Counted from the stretch's first letter, positions 22,504 to 46,330 are shown. The stretch is 64,000 nt of DNA from Flaccisagitta enflata (GCA_965153355.1 OZ231126.1:63364001-63428000); one strand, 5' to 3'. Numbers and translations: made by a program. Notes: generated by a model from the letters alone, not told the origin.

Positions 22504-23018
22504 TTGGGTGCTTCACATAGCAAAATTTTGTTATTTCTTTTTACCCTTTTTACCTAAAATGGAGTAGCCAATTTTAAGACCCATACCATTTTTCTTTTAT
22601 CAAAAATCATTTATCTTCCGTTTATTAGCAATTTCATTTTGAGGACCTAATTTGCATAATGCAGTGGGATAAATCATTAGGCTGACAATCATTTAAATAG
22701 CTATTAGTAATTATTTCTCTTTATAGAATTGTTATTTTGCTTTTTAAGTAAACTTTTTTACAGTTTATGTTTTGATACTTTTGTCTACTCCCATATATAT
22801 CATGGTTTTTTAATCAAATATCTGTCCTTTTAATAAAAAAACTACACAGGATTTTGCTGATTTCTAGGAATTCTGTTAGAACTTTAAGGTCAAAACAAAA
22901 ACAGAAGATGAAAGAATTTTGAGAAAAGAAAAATAGTCACCTTCATGATTTTTGCTCCTCCATATTACCTAAGTAGGGTGAAGGTATACTCCAAACTTTT
23001 GCTATGTGAAGCACCCAA
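22504..23018. mobile_element. MITE with 22-bp perfect terminal inverted repeats
   Basis: Left end TTGGGTGCTTCACATAGCAA and right end TTGCTATGTGAAGCACCCAA are perfectly complementary over 22 bp. The 515-bp interior is AT-rich and non-coding. ATACGC lies directly left of the element and again three bases right of it, so a 6-bp target duplication is possible but the right boundary is not certain. Confidence 0.75.
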
Positions 23019-23329
23019 AATATACGCGAATGTGGTCACTCCCGAGGGTAAAATTTTATTTCTTCGCCATAAACTAAATGTTTTTGAAATAATGAGCTAT
23101 TATTTAATAATCCAATTTGAGCGCCTCATTACAAGAAGCTTTGGCCTACATGACGGAAGCTCGATTTAACCATTCTTACAAAGGGAACTTGTAACCGTTA
23201 AGTGATTCTCAGTCTGTTACACGATTTTTTTTCCTCAAACTTTTCGTTAAGAAATACTGCCGCTGGGAGAGAGGGGGGGGGGCGCTTATTCATCGCGGGC
23301 GCGAGGACGAGGATATTTTATTTTTTGAA

Positions 23330-23570
23330 ATCATCATAACCATCGTCGTCAATCTCGTCGTCATCTTCATTATTGATGTTATTTTCGTCGTCTTCGTCGT
23401 CGTCGTCGCTGAAGCGATCGTTGAACAGAATCTTCTCTGTTACGTCGTCATCGGCATCTCCGAAGTCCTACTAAACACATCGTAGCCTTCGTCGACATCA
23501 TTGTCGTCGATTTCACCGTCATCATCGTCGTCGTCGTCGCGGCGAATGCATCGCCTTCATCGAAATCGAC
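23330..23570 (-). other. Asp-rich GAC-repeat segment, possible acidic exon remnant
   Basis: On the minus strand two overlapping frames encode Asp/Glu-rich peptides. One ends ...DDDEIDDDGYDDFKK and a stop, after a possible acceptor (TGTGTTTAGTAG). The triplet bias is strong (GAC/GAT). I found no homologous domain and no convincing upstream exon, so this may be an acidic C-terminal exon, a broken gene or simply a triplet repeat. Confidence 0.2.
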
Positions 23571-24191
23571 GAATTTTCTTCTTCATCTTTCCGATTTTCT
23601 TGAGATGCTGTTTCCTCAATTTTCCCCTTTGAAAACTTTTCATTGTGATTTAACTCGCACCAGAAGACGACCTGTGTACTTGTAAATGACCAAGGCGGAA
23701 TCTTTCCTCTTTTCTCACGGAGTTTGAAATGAGTCCCGATCAAACAATTGTCTAACAGACTAACAGACTGTTGGATGGGACTACAGTTTCATTAAGAATC
23801 AATCATCGCATATTACGTACATCGTGTCGACGCCATAACCACTCCCCCCAACAAAAAGTATAACAAATCAAAACAATCGGATAAATATATTAGCAAATGA
23901 TTGAAGAAGTTTAGTTGGTAACAAAATGCTACATTCTCAATCCTTACCAAAGGCGTATATTCCATCTTTTCCGGAACCCTCATGCCAAGTAAGTCGAATA
24001 CGATTCAATTCAGCGAAACTTTTTAGTCGCGTTCATGCGATTCCATACGTTAACGTCTTTGGTCCGTCAATCCGAGGTAATATTCTTCGAATTGCGAGAA
24101 GTTTTCGTATTTCTGCCTCTGCGCAGTAACACACAAGACTATCAGGGTTGCCCTTCTTACAGTTCTTCTTACAGTAATTAAGTTGTTTACG

Positions 24192-24192
<1 letters not shown>

Positions 24193-24283
<91 letters not shown>

Positions 24284-24300
24284 GCTGTTGTTGTTGTTGT
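24193..24300 (+). repeat. (GTT)n microsatellite upstream of the Mox gene
   Basis: An almost perfect (TTG)n run ending about 60 bases upstream of the first in-frame ATG of the Mox gene. It may be within the promoter or 5' UTR. Confidence 0.9.
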
Positions 24301-24360
24301 TTAAACGAATCTTTCCCTATTTGAGTACGTCGACGACCTATAAATTTACGAAAACGTAAC

Positions 24361-34966
<10,606 letters not shown>

Positions 34967-35014
34967 AACACTTCTGACATTTGTTCTTTTCTTTAACCCA
35001 TACATCCTGTCTCA

Positions 35015-35278
35015 GGGCGTGTTTCTAGTGAAGACAAAAAAACGCGTTTGTTCACGTGAAACGCGATAACAGTGTGAACACATATTCAAGAATTTCAACT
35101 GTCCCACGAGGGAGTGAGCGAAGTGAGTGAGCGAGCCCGTGAACGGAGCGAGTGAAGCAAGCGTAGCGAAGCGGAGCGCTGCGGAGCGAGTGAGCCGAGT
35201 GAGCGGTGCGAGCGAACGAACGTAGCGAGCGACCAAGTGGCCCGTTCAAAACGCGATTGTCTTTGACTAGAAACGCCC
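35015..35278 (+). mobile_element. GGGCGT-ended MITE, copy 2 (3' of Mox stop)
   Basis: Same ends and interior as the copy at 32870 and in the same orientation. The purine mosaic is ~25 bp longer. It begins 48 bases after the Mox stop codon, so it is probably transcribed as part of the 3' UTR. Confidence 0.85.
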
Positions 35279-35721
35279 CCTTAATTGTGTGCATTATTCA
35301 GTGGTTTCTCTCGCCCTTTCACTGTCTCAATGAAGTGGATATTAACTGCTTCATATTTTATTGGTTGTTTTGAACGTAAAATTAGAATGAAGTTTCCATC
35401 CAATCACATTTACAGTTATATTCAGAGAAAAATGAAAGTCACGGACAAATCAACCGACTGATGGACTGATGGACTGATGGGCAGGAAAATGGAAGATAGA
35501 GTAGGGAAAAATTCACGAGGGAAAATTCAATGAAGTTCATTTTGTAAGTGATCACAATGTACACAACGGGAATCGAAGAGGAGCAATTTTTAAAATGACC
35601 ATTTCAAAATGCGATGACCTATGTAAAGGCGACTCTAAAACTTCCCGATGTTGTTAAAGCATTTTTGGTCGCGGACTCGCGACTCGATATGAGGCTTTGT
35701 CCGTCCGTTGGTCTACCGCAG
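35279..35721. other. Spacer with an element tail at its end
   Basis: No gene. At 35664-35715 is a minus-oriented tail of an AACAAG...TAAAAA element: hairpin GGTCGCG-GACT-CGCGACT, then GGCTTTGTCCGTCCGTTGGT. It is cut off by the inverted-repeat element that begins at 35722. Confidence 0.55.
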
Positions 35722-36777
<1,056 letters not shown>

Positions 36778-37015
36778 TTCCTCGGTCGTACTGCTCCCTT
36801 AATACGCATCTGCATTAATGAATGAGAGGACGACGCGATATCAAAATTCTAATTTTAACATTAGAGCTTACAAGTTTCAAAAGATTGAACACATAAAATG
36901 GAATGAAAAAATGATATCCTTAGGAAAATAGCTGCGTTTTTGTCAGTGAGCTCATATTTTTGACGGCTAGATAGTGACAGTGATAATGAATCAGCTGCAA
37001 AACCGGCTTTAATAA

Positions 37016-37021
37016 TTTATT
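37016..37021 (-). terminator. AATAAA poly(A) signal
   Basis: AATAAA on the minus strand, just downstream of the stop codon of the terminal exon at 37064-37481. Confidence 0.55.
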
Positions 37022-37063
37022 CTTATATGCAGACCGAGTCAAGGCAGATTCAGTGGATGCCGA

Positions 37064-37481
37064 CTAATTCTGTTCTTGGTCATCCTGATCATCCGGAGTG
37101 GACGCTGAGCTGTATTGTACGACTTGTGACTGTACAACTTGAGCAGATGCGGACATAGCCGTTGGTGGTGGAGCTTGAACTGGAGCAGCCATTGCCATTA
37201 CTCGCAGCGTTGGCTGTGGAGGTGCAGCCATCGCTCTACCACCCACTGGATTTACAATACCTGTAGGACCCCTTGGCGGCAGAGATTCACCAGGTGGCAG
37301 TTGAAGCGCTCCCGTTTTCAAGTGACACATATTTGTCGTTTGAGACGTAACAAAAGCCCAATCATTCCTTTCGCAACCAAATTCTTCCAATGCGAAGATC
37401 TTCTTCCATGTTCCAATTTGCATGTGGAAGGATTTGCAATCAGAAACAGCCGTGGATTGGTGAAAGTAAGCATAAGCATGC
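37064..37481 (-). CDS. Terminal exon of an unrecognised gene
   Basis: Acceptor TTGATTTTCCAG|G on the minus strand, then 138 codons to a TAG at 37064-37066. It reads HAYAYFHQSTAVSDCKSFH, then MQIGTWKKIFALEEFGCERN and a Pro/Ala/Gln-rich end, ...ASTPDDQDDQEQN. The first ~70 residues contain conserved-looking Trp/Cys positions (GTWKKIF, FGCERNDWAF, MCHLKTG) but I cannot name a family. Upstream exons should lie at higher coordinates, but none was found before the window's repeats take over. A poly(A) signal 43-48 bases downstream supports a real 3' end. Confidence 0.5.
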
Positions 37482-37649
37482 CTGGAAAATCAATGGTTTG
37501 AATGCCTCAGCGAAAAGAAAAAATACCAGCTACTCCCGGAATACTACCGGATTTCAAGCACGGCAATAACGGATTTCATAGGCACGAAAGTTATGTAGGC
37601 GTATTACGCTGGTTGCTCCGCCTGATTTTGCTGAATCGTCCCTGTTCTA

Positions 37650-38158
37650 CAGTAGATGTCGTCTAGACTTGGAAATATGGGGGAGCTCATAACCTCAGCA
37701 TCAGTACAATGAGGGGACTGATATTTTGCTAGTATAATTTATAGACCCTAAGAGGTTGACGATGGGGTATGGTATCCCCCTACGGCTTACCTCACAAAAA
37801 AAACTTTTAGTATAAAATATTAGGATCAATCATTTTTATGGCAGAATTTCAGCTTCATCTATCTGCTTTAATTGCAAAACTAGCCTGGGATTCGAACTTG
37901 GAACTTTTAAAGAAACAAATTGATCACGAGGGATTTGAAGTCAAATGAGTTAACCACTTGACCAATTCTGGCGGCTGTTTGAGCAGAGCAAATTTGTTTT
38001 AGTACTTTCAAAAAAATTTTCTATCCACAAAGCTGCCATACCCCATCGTCAACCCTTTAGGACATAAGCATTATACAGACATAGTTTCATTTCATTGGCG
38101 CAAATAGTAGTTAAGACATGAGGGCCCCCATATTTCCAAGTCTAGACGACATCTACTG
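37650..38158. mobile_element. MITE with CAGTAGATGTCGTCTAGACT ends, TA duplication
   Basis: The left and right ends are complementary for over 30 bp and flanked by TA. The TIR core GTCGTCTAGACTTG is shared with the MITE at 31757, so both were probably moved by the same kind of transposase. A tRNA-like segment is carried inside. Confidence 0.85.
37883..37972 (-). pseudogene. Degenerate tRNA-like (Ser/Leu type II) sequence inside a MITE
   Basis: On the minus strand an A-box-like TTGGTCAAGTGGTTAA, an anticodon-arm-like TTTGACTTCAAATCC, a longer variable region and a B-box-like AGTTCGAATCCC appear in tRNA order. The T-stem and acceptor stem do not pair well, so it is a tRNA relic or a SINE head and not a working tRNA. 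Confidence 0.5.
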
Positions 38159-38210
38159 TACCTCTTCATGATGTGACATTTCAGATTTTATTTCAAACAA
38201 GCTTAATTTT

Positions 38211-38359
38211 CTAGCTTGATGGGAACCTTTTTTAGGGTTGATTGGAAGTTAACAAAGAAAATAAAAGGAAAATCTTAAGGGGCTCCTTAAGGGGATTTCT
38301 CCCCATTATTTTCTATATAAACTTTAAATGGGCCCTAAAAAAGGTTCCCATCAATCTAG
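38211..38359. mobile_element. 149-bp MITE, inverted ends
   Basis: CTAGCTTGATGGGAACCTTT at the left pairs with AAAGGTTCCCATCAATCTAG at the right, with a single mismatch near the tip. AT-rich, non-coding interior. Confidence 0.8.
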
Positions 38360-38892
38360 AAACTTGCGCACATGTACCTCGTGACTCGAAAAAAATGCAG
38401 TAGTCATGTTGAGAAAGCGGGCGTGACCGAGTTCACGTGACAGTGGCGTGTTCAGGATTTCCCAAAAATGCAAAAAACGCCTGTGCAGAAAGTTTGGGCA
38501 CGTTATGAGGTTAGCATGACACAAAAAAATTATCAGCCGGGATTTTCTCTGAGTCCTCGGACCTCACCACTTCTTTAAAGTTAGCCTGTCAGGGCCCAAA
38601 AAGGGTGTTTATGATGTACAACCCTCAAAATTGAAATATTGCAAAAATGGTCAAAATTTTGCCAAAAATCTTCATTCTTGGGCTTGTTGGGTAGGAAAGA
38701 CATCAAGGAAGGTGGTGGGGTGGGTGGTCAGGGGGGGTGCCCCATGGGGTGGGGGCAAGGGGGTCAAATTGGCCAAAATTGAGGTCCTGATGGAGGTGGT
38801 TGTAAAAAATGACAAAAATTCAAAATGTTGATTTTTTTGGTCAAAACATGTTGTAACTTGATGATTAGCCAAAAAACCAAATGTAAATTGGA

Positions 38893-41800
38893 ATCATGGG
38901 TTGAAAATGCCAAATAACAGCCCTTGTGGTTTTTATTGATTTCAGGGTATCTACCATTCAAGTTTCAACTTTGAAGGCTGATATCTCTTAAATGGTTAGG
39001 AGAAAATATTTTTGGTTAATCTCATTCAAAAGAGCACTCAAAAAACTTTTAGAAGCTTGTGGATTATGTCCTTTTGTATTCAAAAATGGCGCCTCAGTAG
39101 TCTCGCAAAGTACAGCAAAAAATTACTTTTTTGACTGTTTGACCTTTACCACTGGGGTGTTTCATAGAGGGCTCATGGTCGAATTTGGGGCTGGCTGTGA
39201 AATCATAGTTGGGGTATAGTTAGATGAAGTCCCCGAGCTCTTTTGTTGGCTTCCTGGAGGCTTCCACGAGTTACTCGGCCTCTGTACAGGTGGCCAAAAA
39301 GGCCATAAAAGGCCAGAAATGACAAAAAAGCTTCAAGATTCAAATTTTTTGGTTAATTTGATTAGAAGAACCAAAATGTCTTTCTAGTTTACTCGGTTAT
39401 ATCTTATGGAATTGGGCTATGCTGAAAAACGACCAGCGAAAGCCGTGGGGGTCTCTAAGGACCCCAAAATGGCCAAAAAAAGGGCAAAAAATGACTCATT
39501 TTAGGAGATATCAAAAAATAATGAAAAATAATGAAATTTTTTTATCAAATCATCAATTCTTGCAAAGATATAGTCTCAGTGAAGTACAAGAGACTAGAAA
39601 TAACAAAAAGATTGGACCCTCATGGCTGTATCAGGCCAAAAACAGGTCAAATATAGCCAAAGTAGGCTTAAAATGACCAAAAAGCTTCAAAATTCAAATC
39701 TTTTTGGTTAATTTGATTAGAAAAACCAAAACGTCTTTGTAGTTTACTCAGTTAAAACTTATGGAACTGTGCTATGCTGAAGAACAACCAGCGAAATCCC
39801 TGGAGGGGCTCTCAGGACCCAAATATGGCAAAAAAAAGTGCCAAAAATGACTCATTTTAGGGATTATTAAAAATAATGAAAAATATTGAAATTTTTTTAC
39901 CAATTTATCGATTCATGCAAAAATATAGTCTCAGTGAAGTACATGAGAATAGAAATTCGACCCTCATTGCTGTATCAGGCCAAAAACAGGTCAAATATAG
40001 CCAAAGTTGGCTTAAAATGTCAAAAAAGCTTCAAAGAAATCGTTAGTGATGCCGGTTAACGACCCGGCGGAAAGATTTTTTTTTTGTTAATCCCTAAGAT
40101 GAGTCGTTTTTGGCCCTTTTTTTGGCCATTTTGGGGTCCTTAGAGCCCCTCCAGGGCTTTCGCTGGTTGTTCTTCAGCATAGCACAGTTCCATTAATTTT
40201 AACTGAGTAAACTACAAAGACGTTTTGGTTTTTCTAATCAAATTAACGAAAAAATTTGAATTTTGAAGCTTTTTTTGTCATTTTAAGCTTACTTTGGCTA
40301 TATTTGACCTGTTTCTGGCCTGATACAGCCATGATGGTCAATTTTTTTGCTATTTCTAGTCTTGTACTTCACTGAGACTATATTTGCATGAATCGATGAT
40401 TTGATAAGAAAAGAATTTACCTTTATTTTTTGATATTCCCTAAAATGAGTCAATTTACACTTTTTAACCCATTGAAGTCTAAATCAGTCATTTTTGCCCT
40501 TTTTGTATTTTGGTCCTTAGAGACCCCCTTTGACTTTCATGCAAAAATCAAATTTTTCCAACAGCCCAATTCCATAAGATAACAGTAAAACTAAAGACAT
40601 TTTGGTTTCTTCACAATCAAATAAATAAAATTTGAATTTTGAAATGTTCATTATAGCCTTTGGCCACCTGTACAGAGGCCAAGTATTCAGTGGAGCCTCA
40701 GCAAAAGGCTCAGGGGATACTCCATCTGGCTATGCTGGCTATGTTCACAGCCAGCTAAACTCGACATGGCTATCTTGTCTTCTCTACGATGTACGCATTA
40801 AAAACAGGACAGTTCGTATCAATAGCATATTATTGCGCAAAAATGGATTATTGAAACCAAATACGGATGAGTACATCGCCCATGTGTTTGTAGTTGATGG
40901 ATCCGCCCTTGGCCAGGATGGCAAGCTCCATAGAGCGTGGCAACGTGGCAAATAAGCTGGCGAGGTAGTCGACGGTGAGGCGGCACCTAACTGTAAAAGT
41001 AACTGTGGCATAGGACACTTTGTAATGCTGGTTTCTGCCTAATTTTTGGCCTGAGACTCAAAAAATTCATGATCGTTTGAAAGCCCTGCAAAAAATCTTC
41101 CAAATGCGACGTTGCTGGTCATTGTAACTTTATTTGTTTAGACATGGCATAGGTTTGAAGAAAAAATGACTGTTTAAAAAAAGTGCTCATTTCAAATTTT
41201 TCCAACAAGTAATTTAAGTCTTTCTGTTTTTGTCAATGATGAAGCTTAGGATTGTCTTTGATAGTCGATATCCATGGGCAAATTAAAGAGTTTCGAATTT
41301 TCTTTAAATTGGCGCCAAGAACAAATATCTCACTCAATGCGTTTGATTTTTATGTTAAAATAAAGCTAATCCCTTAAAATCACGTAGTAAATTTCCAAAT
41401 TTTTGACAACCTGTCTTTATCCTAATGCCATTTCTAAACGGTTAAAGTTAGGGCATCCTGAAAGGTCTCATTTGAAAGATCTTTCGCAGAACTTCAAAAT
41501 GGTCATGGATTTTGCTATGTTTTTCTCATTGCATGGATGTGAAACACTGACCAACAAGTGGTTCGCCTTTTAATTTTTGCCATGGTTAGTTTTTTCCCAT
41601 TCCATTTTTTATAGCTTCTCTTTAGAGCGTCACTGCGTCCAAACGAATTGACCGATTTAAACGCGGTTTGCGGCAAACGCTTCGTCTTTCGAAGAGCTTT
41701 AAATTGGTCACCGATAAAGATACGATTATATTATTTTGAGCCGAGAAATATAGGCAAATGTCCTGTCCTGTTTTTTATGCGCCGCACTGTAGGTCAAACA

Positions 41801-42039
41801 GTCAAAAAAATAATTTTTTGCTGTACTTTGCAAGACTACTGAGGCGCCATTTTTGAATGAAAATGGACAAAATTCACAAGCTTCTGAAAGTTTTTTGAGT
41901 GCTCTTTTGAATGAGATTAACCAAAAACATTTTCTCCTAACCGTTTAAGAGATATCAGCCTACAAAGTTGAATGGTAGATACCCTGAAATCAATAAAAAC
42001 CACAAGGGCTGTTATTTGGCATTTTTGACCCATGATTTA
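38893..42039. mobile_element. Foldback element 2 (~3.1 kb)
   Basis: The outer arms 38893-39150 and 41790-42039 are inverted copies (AATCATGGGTTGAAAATGCC against its complement, then ~250 bp more). The inner arms 39270-40030 and 40060-40705 are inverted copies of each other with CAGCGAAAGCC and GGACCCCAAAATGGCC blocks. About 0.95 kb of single-copy sequence (40705-41640) makes the right side longer. A small 107-codon frame at 40632-40955 starts inside the arm and has no recognisable domain. No transposase. Confidence 0.7.
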
Positions 42040-43240
42040 GAGGGGCCCGGGTCTCAGGGGGGCCCGAAGGATCCCTGAATAGTCTTGAAAAAGAAGAGAA
42101 AAAAAGGGGAAAAAGAGAAAAGAAGAAAGAAAAAAAGAAAAAAGTAAAAAAAGAAAAAGAAGAAAAAAAAAGAAAAGGTCCCAAAAAGGACCCAATATAG
42201 AGTTTTTTATAGACCAAGGCACTTGAGGCTTAGGGAATAGTGTGCAAAACCGGGCCCTTAGATGACAACTTTAAACATTCTGCTACCAGTAAAGGCGGCT
42301 CTCGCCGACCAGAAAAAAATCGTAAGGGCTGTTTTGTGTGTGAGTGTGTGTGTGACTCTCACCCTCTCTCTCTCTGTCTCCCGTGCTCCTCCTCTCTGTT
42401 CCCTTCCTCCCTCTCTCCCTCCCCTCCCCTCCCTCTCACTCCCTCCCTCCCTCTCTCCTCCGTTCCTCCCCTCACTCCCTCCTCTCCTCTCTCCCCGCCT
42501 TCCCTTTCCCTCACCACCCCCTCTCGCTCTCTCTCCTCCTCTCTCACTTCCTCTACCTCCTCTCCCTCCCTCTTCCCTCCCTCCCTCTCCCTCCTCTCCC
42601 TTCTCACTCCCTCCTTTCCCTCCTCACCCTTTCCTCCACTTTCTCTCCTTCCCTCCCCCACCCCTCCCCTTATCCCTCCCTCCTCCTCTCTCCTTTCCTC
42701 TCCCCTTCCCTCCCTCTCTGTCCCTCCCTCCCCTTTCTTCCCTTTCCTCCTCCTCCCCTCCTCCTACTCTCCCTCTCCCTCTCCTCTCCCTCCTTCCCTC
42801 CCCTCCCCTTCCCCTCTCCTCCATCTCCCACCTTCCTCATTCTCCTCTCCCCACCCTCCTCTCCCCTCCCTCCCCTTCCTTCCTCCCTCCCTCCCCCTCT
42901 CTCCCTCCCTCTCCTACCCTCCCTCTCCCTCCCTCCCTTTGCCCTCTGCTGAACTCATTTTTATAGTTATTTAGGGCTCAAAATTAAGATCGATAAAAAA
43001 TAAAGATCTTTGAGAAAATGCGGAAAATGTGAAAAAATGAAAAAAGATTAAAAAATTCATAGCGCCTAAAGTATTGGTCCGACAGTGCCCTGATTTTTTC
43101 CAGAAGGTGTAAAAAGTGTCTTTTCAATTCTGTACCACTTTCAACCCCAGCCTGGCGAGCCTAGTCGACTCAACTTCCTCAAAACATCCTGCAGCAAATG
43201 AAAAATTAATTTGAGCGAAACTCAAAAAATCGAAAAACGT
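42040..43240. repeat. CCTCC/CTCC tract and core shared with 36.0-36.3 kb
   Basis: 42360-42945 is a near-continuous pyrimidine tract of CCCTCC/CTCTCC words. 42960-43240 carries an inverted copy of the non-coding block at 36040-36310. The pyrimidine tract holds the position that (CT)n holds in the element at 35722, suggesting two decayed copies of one element whose internal repeat diverged. Confidence 0.55.
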
Positions 43241-43849
43241 TTTTCGATTTTTTTCCCAATTATTACCGTTGGGCTTTAGTTTTCTTTTTGCAAGCTATTC
43301 CCTGAAGAGGGCAGAATAGGTGCATCTTTTTCGCTGGGTAACAAATGGGGGGTGGCGGATTTTTTTATTGTTTAGGGGCCTGGAATTCCTCTACTGGCCC
43401 CTGTTTCCACCCAAGAAACTAAGTATAACAGTGAGGCTCAATGAAAAAATAACCTCCACAAAATTTCCTGTTTATCATCGGGAACTATCGACAGGGTCGT
43501 AATGCAGTTTCCATAATTTCTGTGGACGAATTTATTCGAGGATTGGTCTTAATACTGCGAGTCACATACAAACATTACCATAATATCATAAGCTTCCTGT
43601 CGATGGTTCCCATCGACGAAGATATCTGCAACTTCTGAGGAGTACATTTCCGATTGCAATCTTCCAGAATATATTGATTAAATGTTCGATATTTGGAACT
43701 TCTGAAGTCGTTGTCTTTTGGAGGAACTCATCTAAAATCCTTTTCACTTTTAACTTAATATAAAGAAATAAGAAAAAAATAAAACAAACTAAATTGTTAA
43801 CTTCATGGAATATGCAGAGTAAGACGCCTTTTTACTTGACCTCCTCCAT
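43241..43849. other. Spacer, nothing recognised
   Basis: Ordinary AT-rich sequence. No exon-like frame with splice signals and no repeat boundary was found. Confidence 0.4.
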
Positions 43850-45442
43850 TGTTTTGCTTGTAACTTTTGAACAAATTGAGCTAGAAATGCCAGATTGGGC
43901 TCATTTTAAAGATCTCTTCAAGATCTTTCCAACCGGCACCAATTTTTTGCAAAACTGTTGAAAAACAACCAAGTTAAAAGCTGTCAAACATGAGCAAGAT
44001 TATGGAGATTTTGGACGATTTTTCAGATCATTATCTATTTCCTTCTACTTTCACAGTTTCATTTGTTTTGCTCATAACTTTTGAACGGATAGCTAGAAAT
44101 GCCAGATTGGTCCCATTTTAAAGATCTTTTTAATATCTTTAAAACCGTCACCACTTTCATGTCAATCGCTTGAAAAACAACCAATTTATGGGCTGTCAAA
44201 CATAGACACTTTCATGGGAATTTTGGAGGATTTTCCTATCTTCTTTTTTCATGGTCTTATCCTGTTTTGTGATCAATCCTGACATCTCTTTGAGAAGTTA
44301 TGTCTGTGGGCCAGTATGTTGGTTTATCCAATGGTTAGTCTGCCCACCTGTCAGTCCATCTTTTAGGGAGATTGTGAAATATGAGCAATCTTCAATGGAA
44401 CAAGATGGGAATTACCCTTGGGCAATGACTCATACCATATATGAGTTATGGGTTTCTCAAGTGTACCATCTTGCTCAAAAATATCGTCTCACCGGTATGG
44501 TTTATTTGTAACTAAACTACTTAAAAACTATATCAAAATCTCTGACTTTTAGAAAGAGCAAGTAAAAATCTTTAAAATGCCGCCAAGCAGAGCTCAGTGG
44601 CTCAATTTGTTTAGATTTTAGAGCCAAAAGAGTGAAAATGTTGACATCAACAAGAGGCAATAAATTTGCAAAAATGAGAAAAATATAAACTGATTTTATA
44701 TTCACTTTTTCTCCACTTATCATTAAAAATCTTTAAAATGCCGCCAAGCAGAGCTCAGTGGCTCAATTTGTTCAGATTTTAGAGCCAAAAGAGTGAAAAT
44801 GTTGACATCAACAAGAGGCAACAACTTTTCAAAAAAATGAGAAAAAAATATAAACCGATTTACATTCACTTTTTCTTCACTTATCATTAAAAAACCATAT
44901 AAAAACCGGTGACCATAAGAAAGAGCTTCAAAAAATCTGATAAATGCTGCCAACTAGATTTTTCTAGTTCAAAACATTTGGATTTTATATCAAAATGAAT
45001 AAACATTAGTCTGAAAGTGCCTCAGAAAAAAATTGTGAGAAAAGTCAATGGACTCTTTCCACAAAATTGTTTGAAAACCCTTCATCTATGTTTCCTAAAT
45101 GAATACAAAGAATATTTAGTACCATATGAGCCTATACTAAATATCTGTACCAAAAAATATGATTTGATATAAAAATTAACAATAATGAATAACTTTTTTT
45201 ATTACTGAGACAATATTTTTGAGCAAGATGGTAGTCAGCCCTTGAAAGCAGGGTAGCAATCCTATAGAGGACAAAGTCCTGCAAAATGCGAGGGGACTAT
45301 GGTTTGTCCATCCATTCATCCAACCAATGAGGACTTATTTCAGGCTTAGGATGGCTAACGTAAAGGCTGGTAGAGCTGATTCAATTCATGAGACAATTTA
45401 TTTTAGGTAAAAGAAGGTAGGTTATGGTGTGAACTAGTCATC

Positions 45443-46330
45443 GCACATGGTCAGCGGTACTCGATGCCCTGCTTGGAGTGATCCAGTTAAAAAGTGGAGT
45501 GAGAGCAGGGCAGCGTCTCAAAAAGGCCAATGTCCTGAGAACACAGGGATGAATTTCCAGACATCCTGAGGGGACACATTTTTAGCCATAGATGACTGAT
45601 TTAGGCCACTGAAGGCACAGAATTTAGGGTTTGAGAGCAGATATGAGGTCTGGAGGGCAAATTTGAGGCATGGGGGGGCTGATTTGATGCCTTGAGGGCT
45701 TATTTAAAACCTGGAGGGCTTACTTGAAGCATGGAGGGCTAATTTGCGGCCTTGATGTTCAACCCAGGGTGGGGGAAGGGTGGATGGACACAGATGGAAA
45801 TAAGGACGGATGGACTGACAGATGGATAGACAGACAGACAGACAGATGGATGGAAATATGGATGGAAATATGGATGGAGGAAAGACGTCTGGAAATTCCT
45901 TCCTGTGTTGTACAGGAGATTGGCCTTTTAGGGCTGCTGTCCAAAAAGCTTGAAAAGACAACAGTGTGAATAATATAGAAGTTCTGCGGCTTCTGAGGAC
46001 TGTGGGGATGGATGGATGGATGGATGGATGGAGATTGACAGGCCAGTTTGTGGTTGGAGAGGGCCAATTTGAGGCCTAGAAGGACTGAGGGGGCAGATTT
46101 ACAGCCTGAGTCAACTGAAATGAGACCTGGGAAGACTGACAAGGCTGGTAAGGGCAGATTTGAGCCCAGCAGGGGCAGATTTTAGGTTTGGAAGGGCCTT
46201 AAAGGTGACAAAGTCTTGTAGAATACAGGGGTCCTTAGGCTTTATAGGGCTGGTAGCTGGTGGGAGGTCTGATGGGGTGGATTTGAGGCCTGTTTGGGCC
46301 TGATTTAGGGCTTGAGTGGGTTAAGTTCTA
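45443..46330 (-). repeat. Composite element A copies with ~20-bp arrays and GATG repeats
   Basis: ATGGTCAGCGGTACTCGATG CCC and GAGCAGGGCAGCG represent the 3' block and hairpin block. They are followed by arrays of GGCTGATTTGAGGCCTGGAG-like units (45600-45770, 46040-46330). GGATGGATGGAC and GACAGACAGATGG simple repeats separate the arrays. Confidence 0.6.

Noticed and set aside
37883-37972. Functional tRNA gene
   Set aside because: The A- and B-box words are present but the T-stem and acceptor stem do not pair.
40632-40955. 107-codon plus-strand gene
   Set aside because: It starts within the inverted arm of the foldback element and has no recognisable domain, splice sites or conserved motif.
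42240-42974. Pro/Ser/Leu-rich proteins of ~190-245 residues
   Set aside because: The frames come from the CCTCC pyrimidine tract, and three frames are open at once.
45780-45860. Origin or regulatory array of GGATGGAC/GACAGACAG words
   Set aside because: Plain tetranucleotide repeats with the same composition as others in the window; nothing supports a regulatory role.
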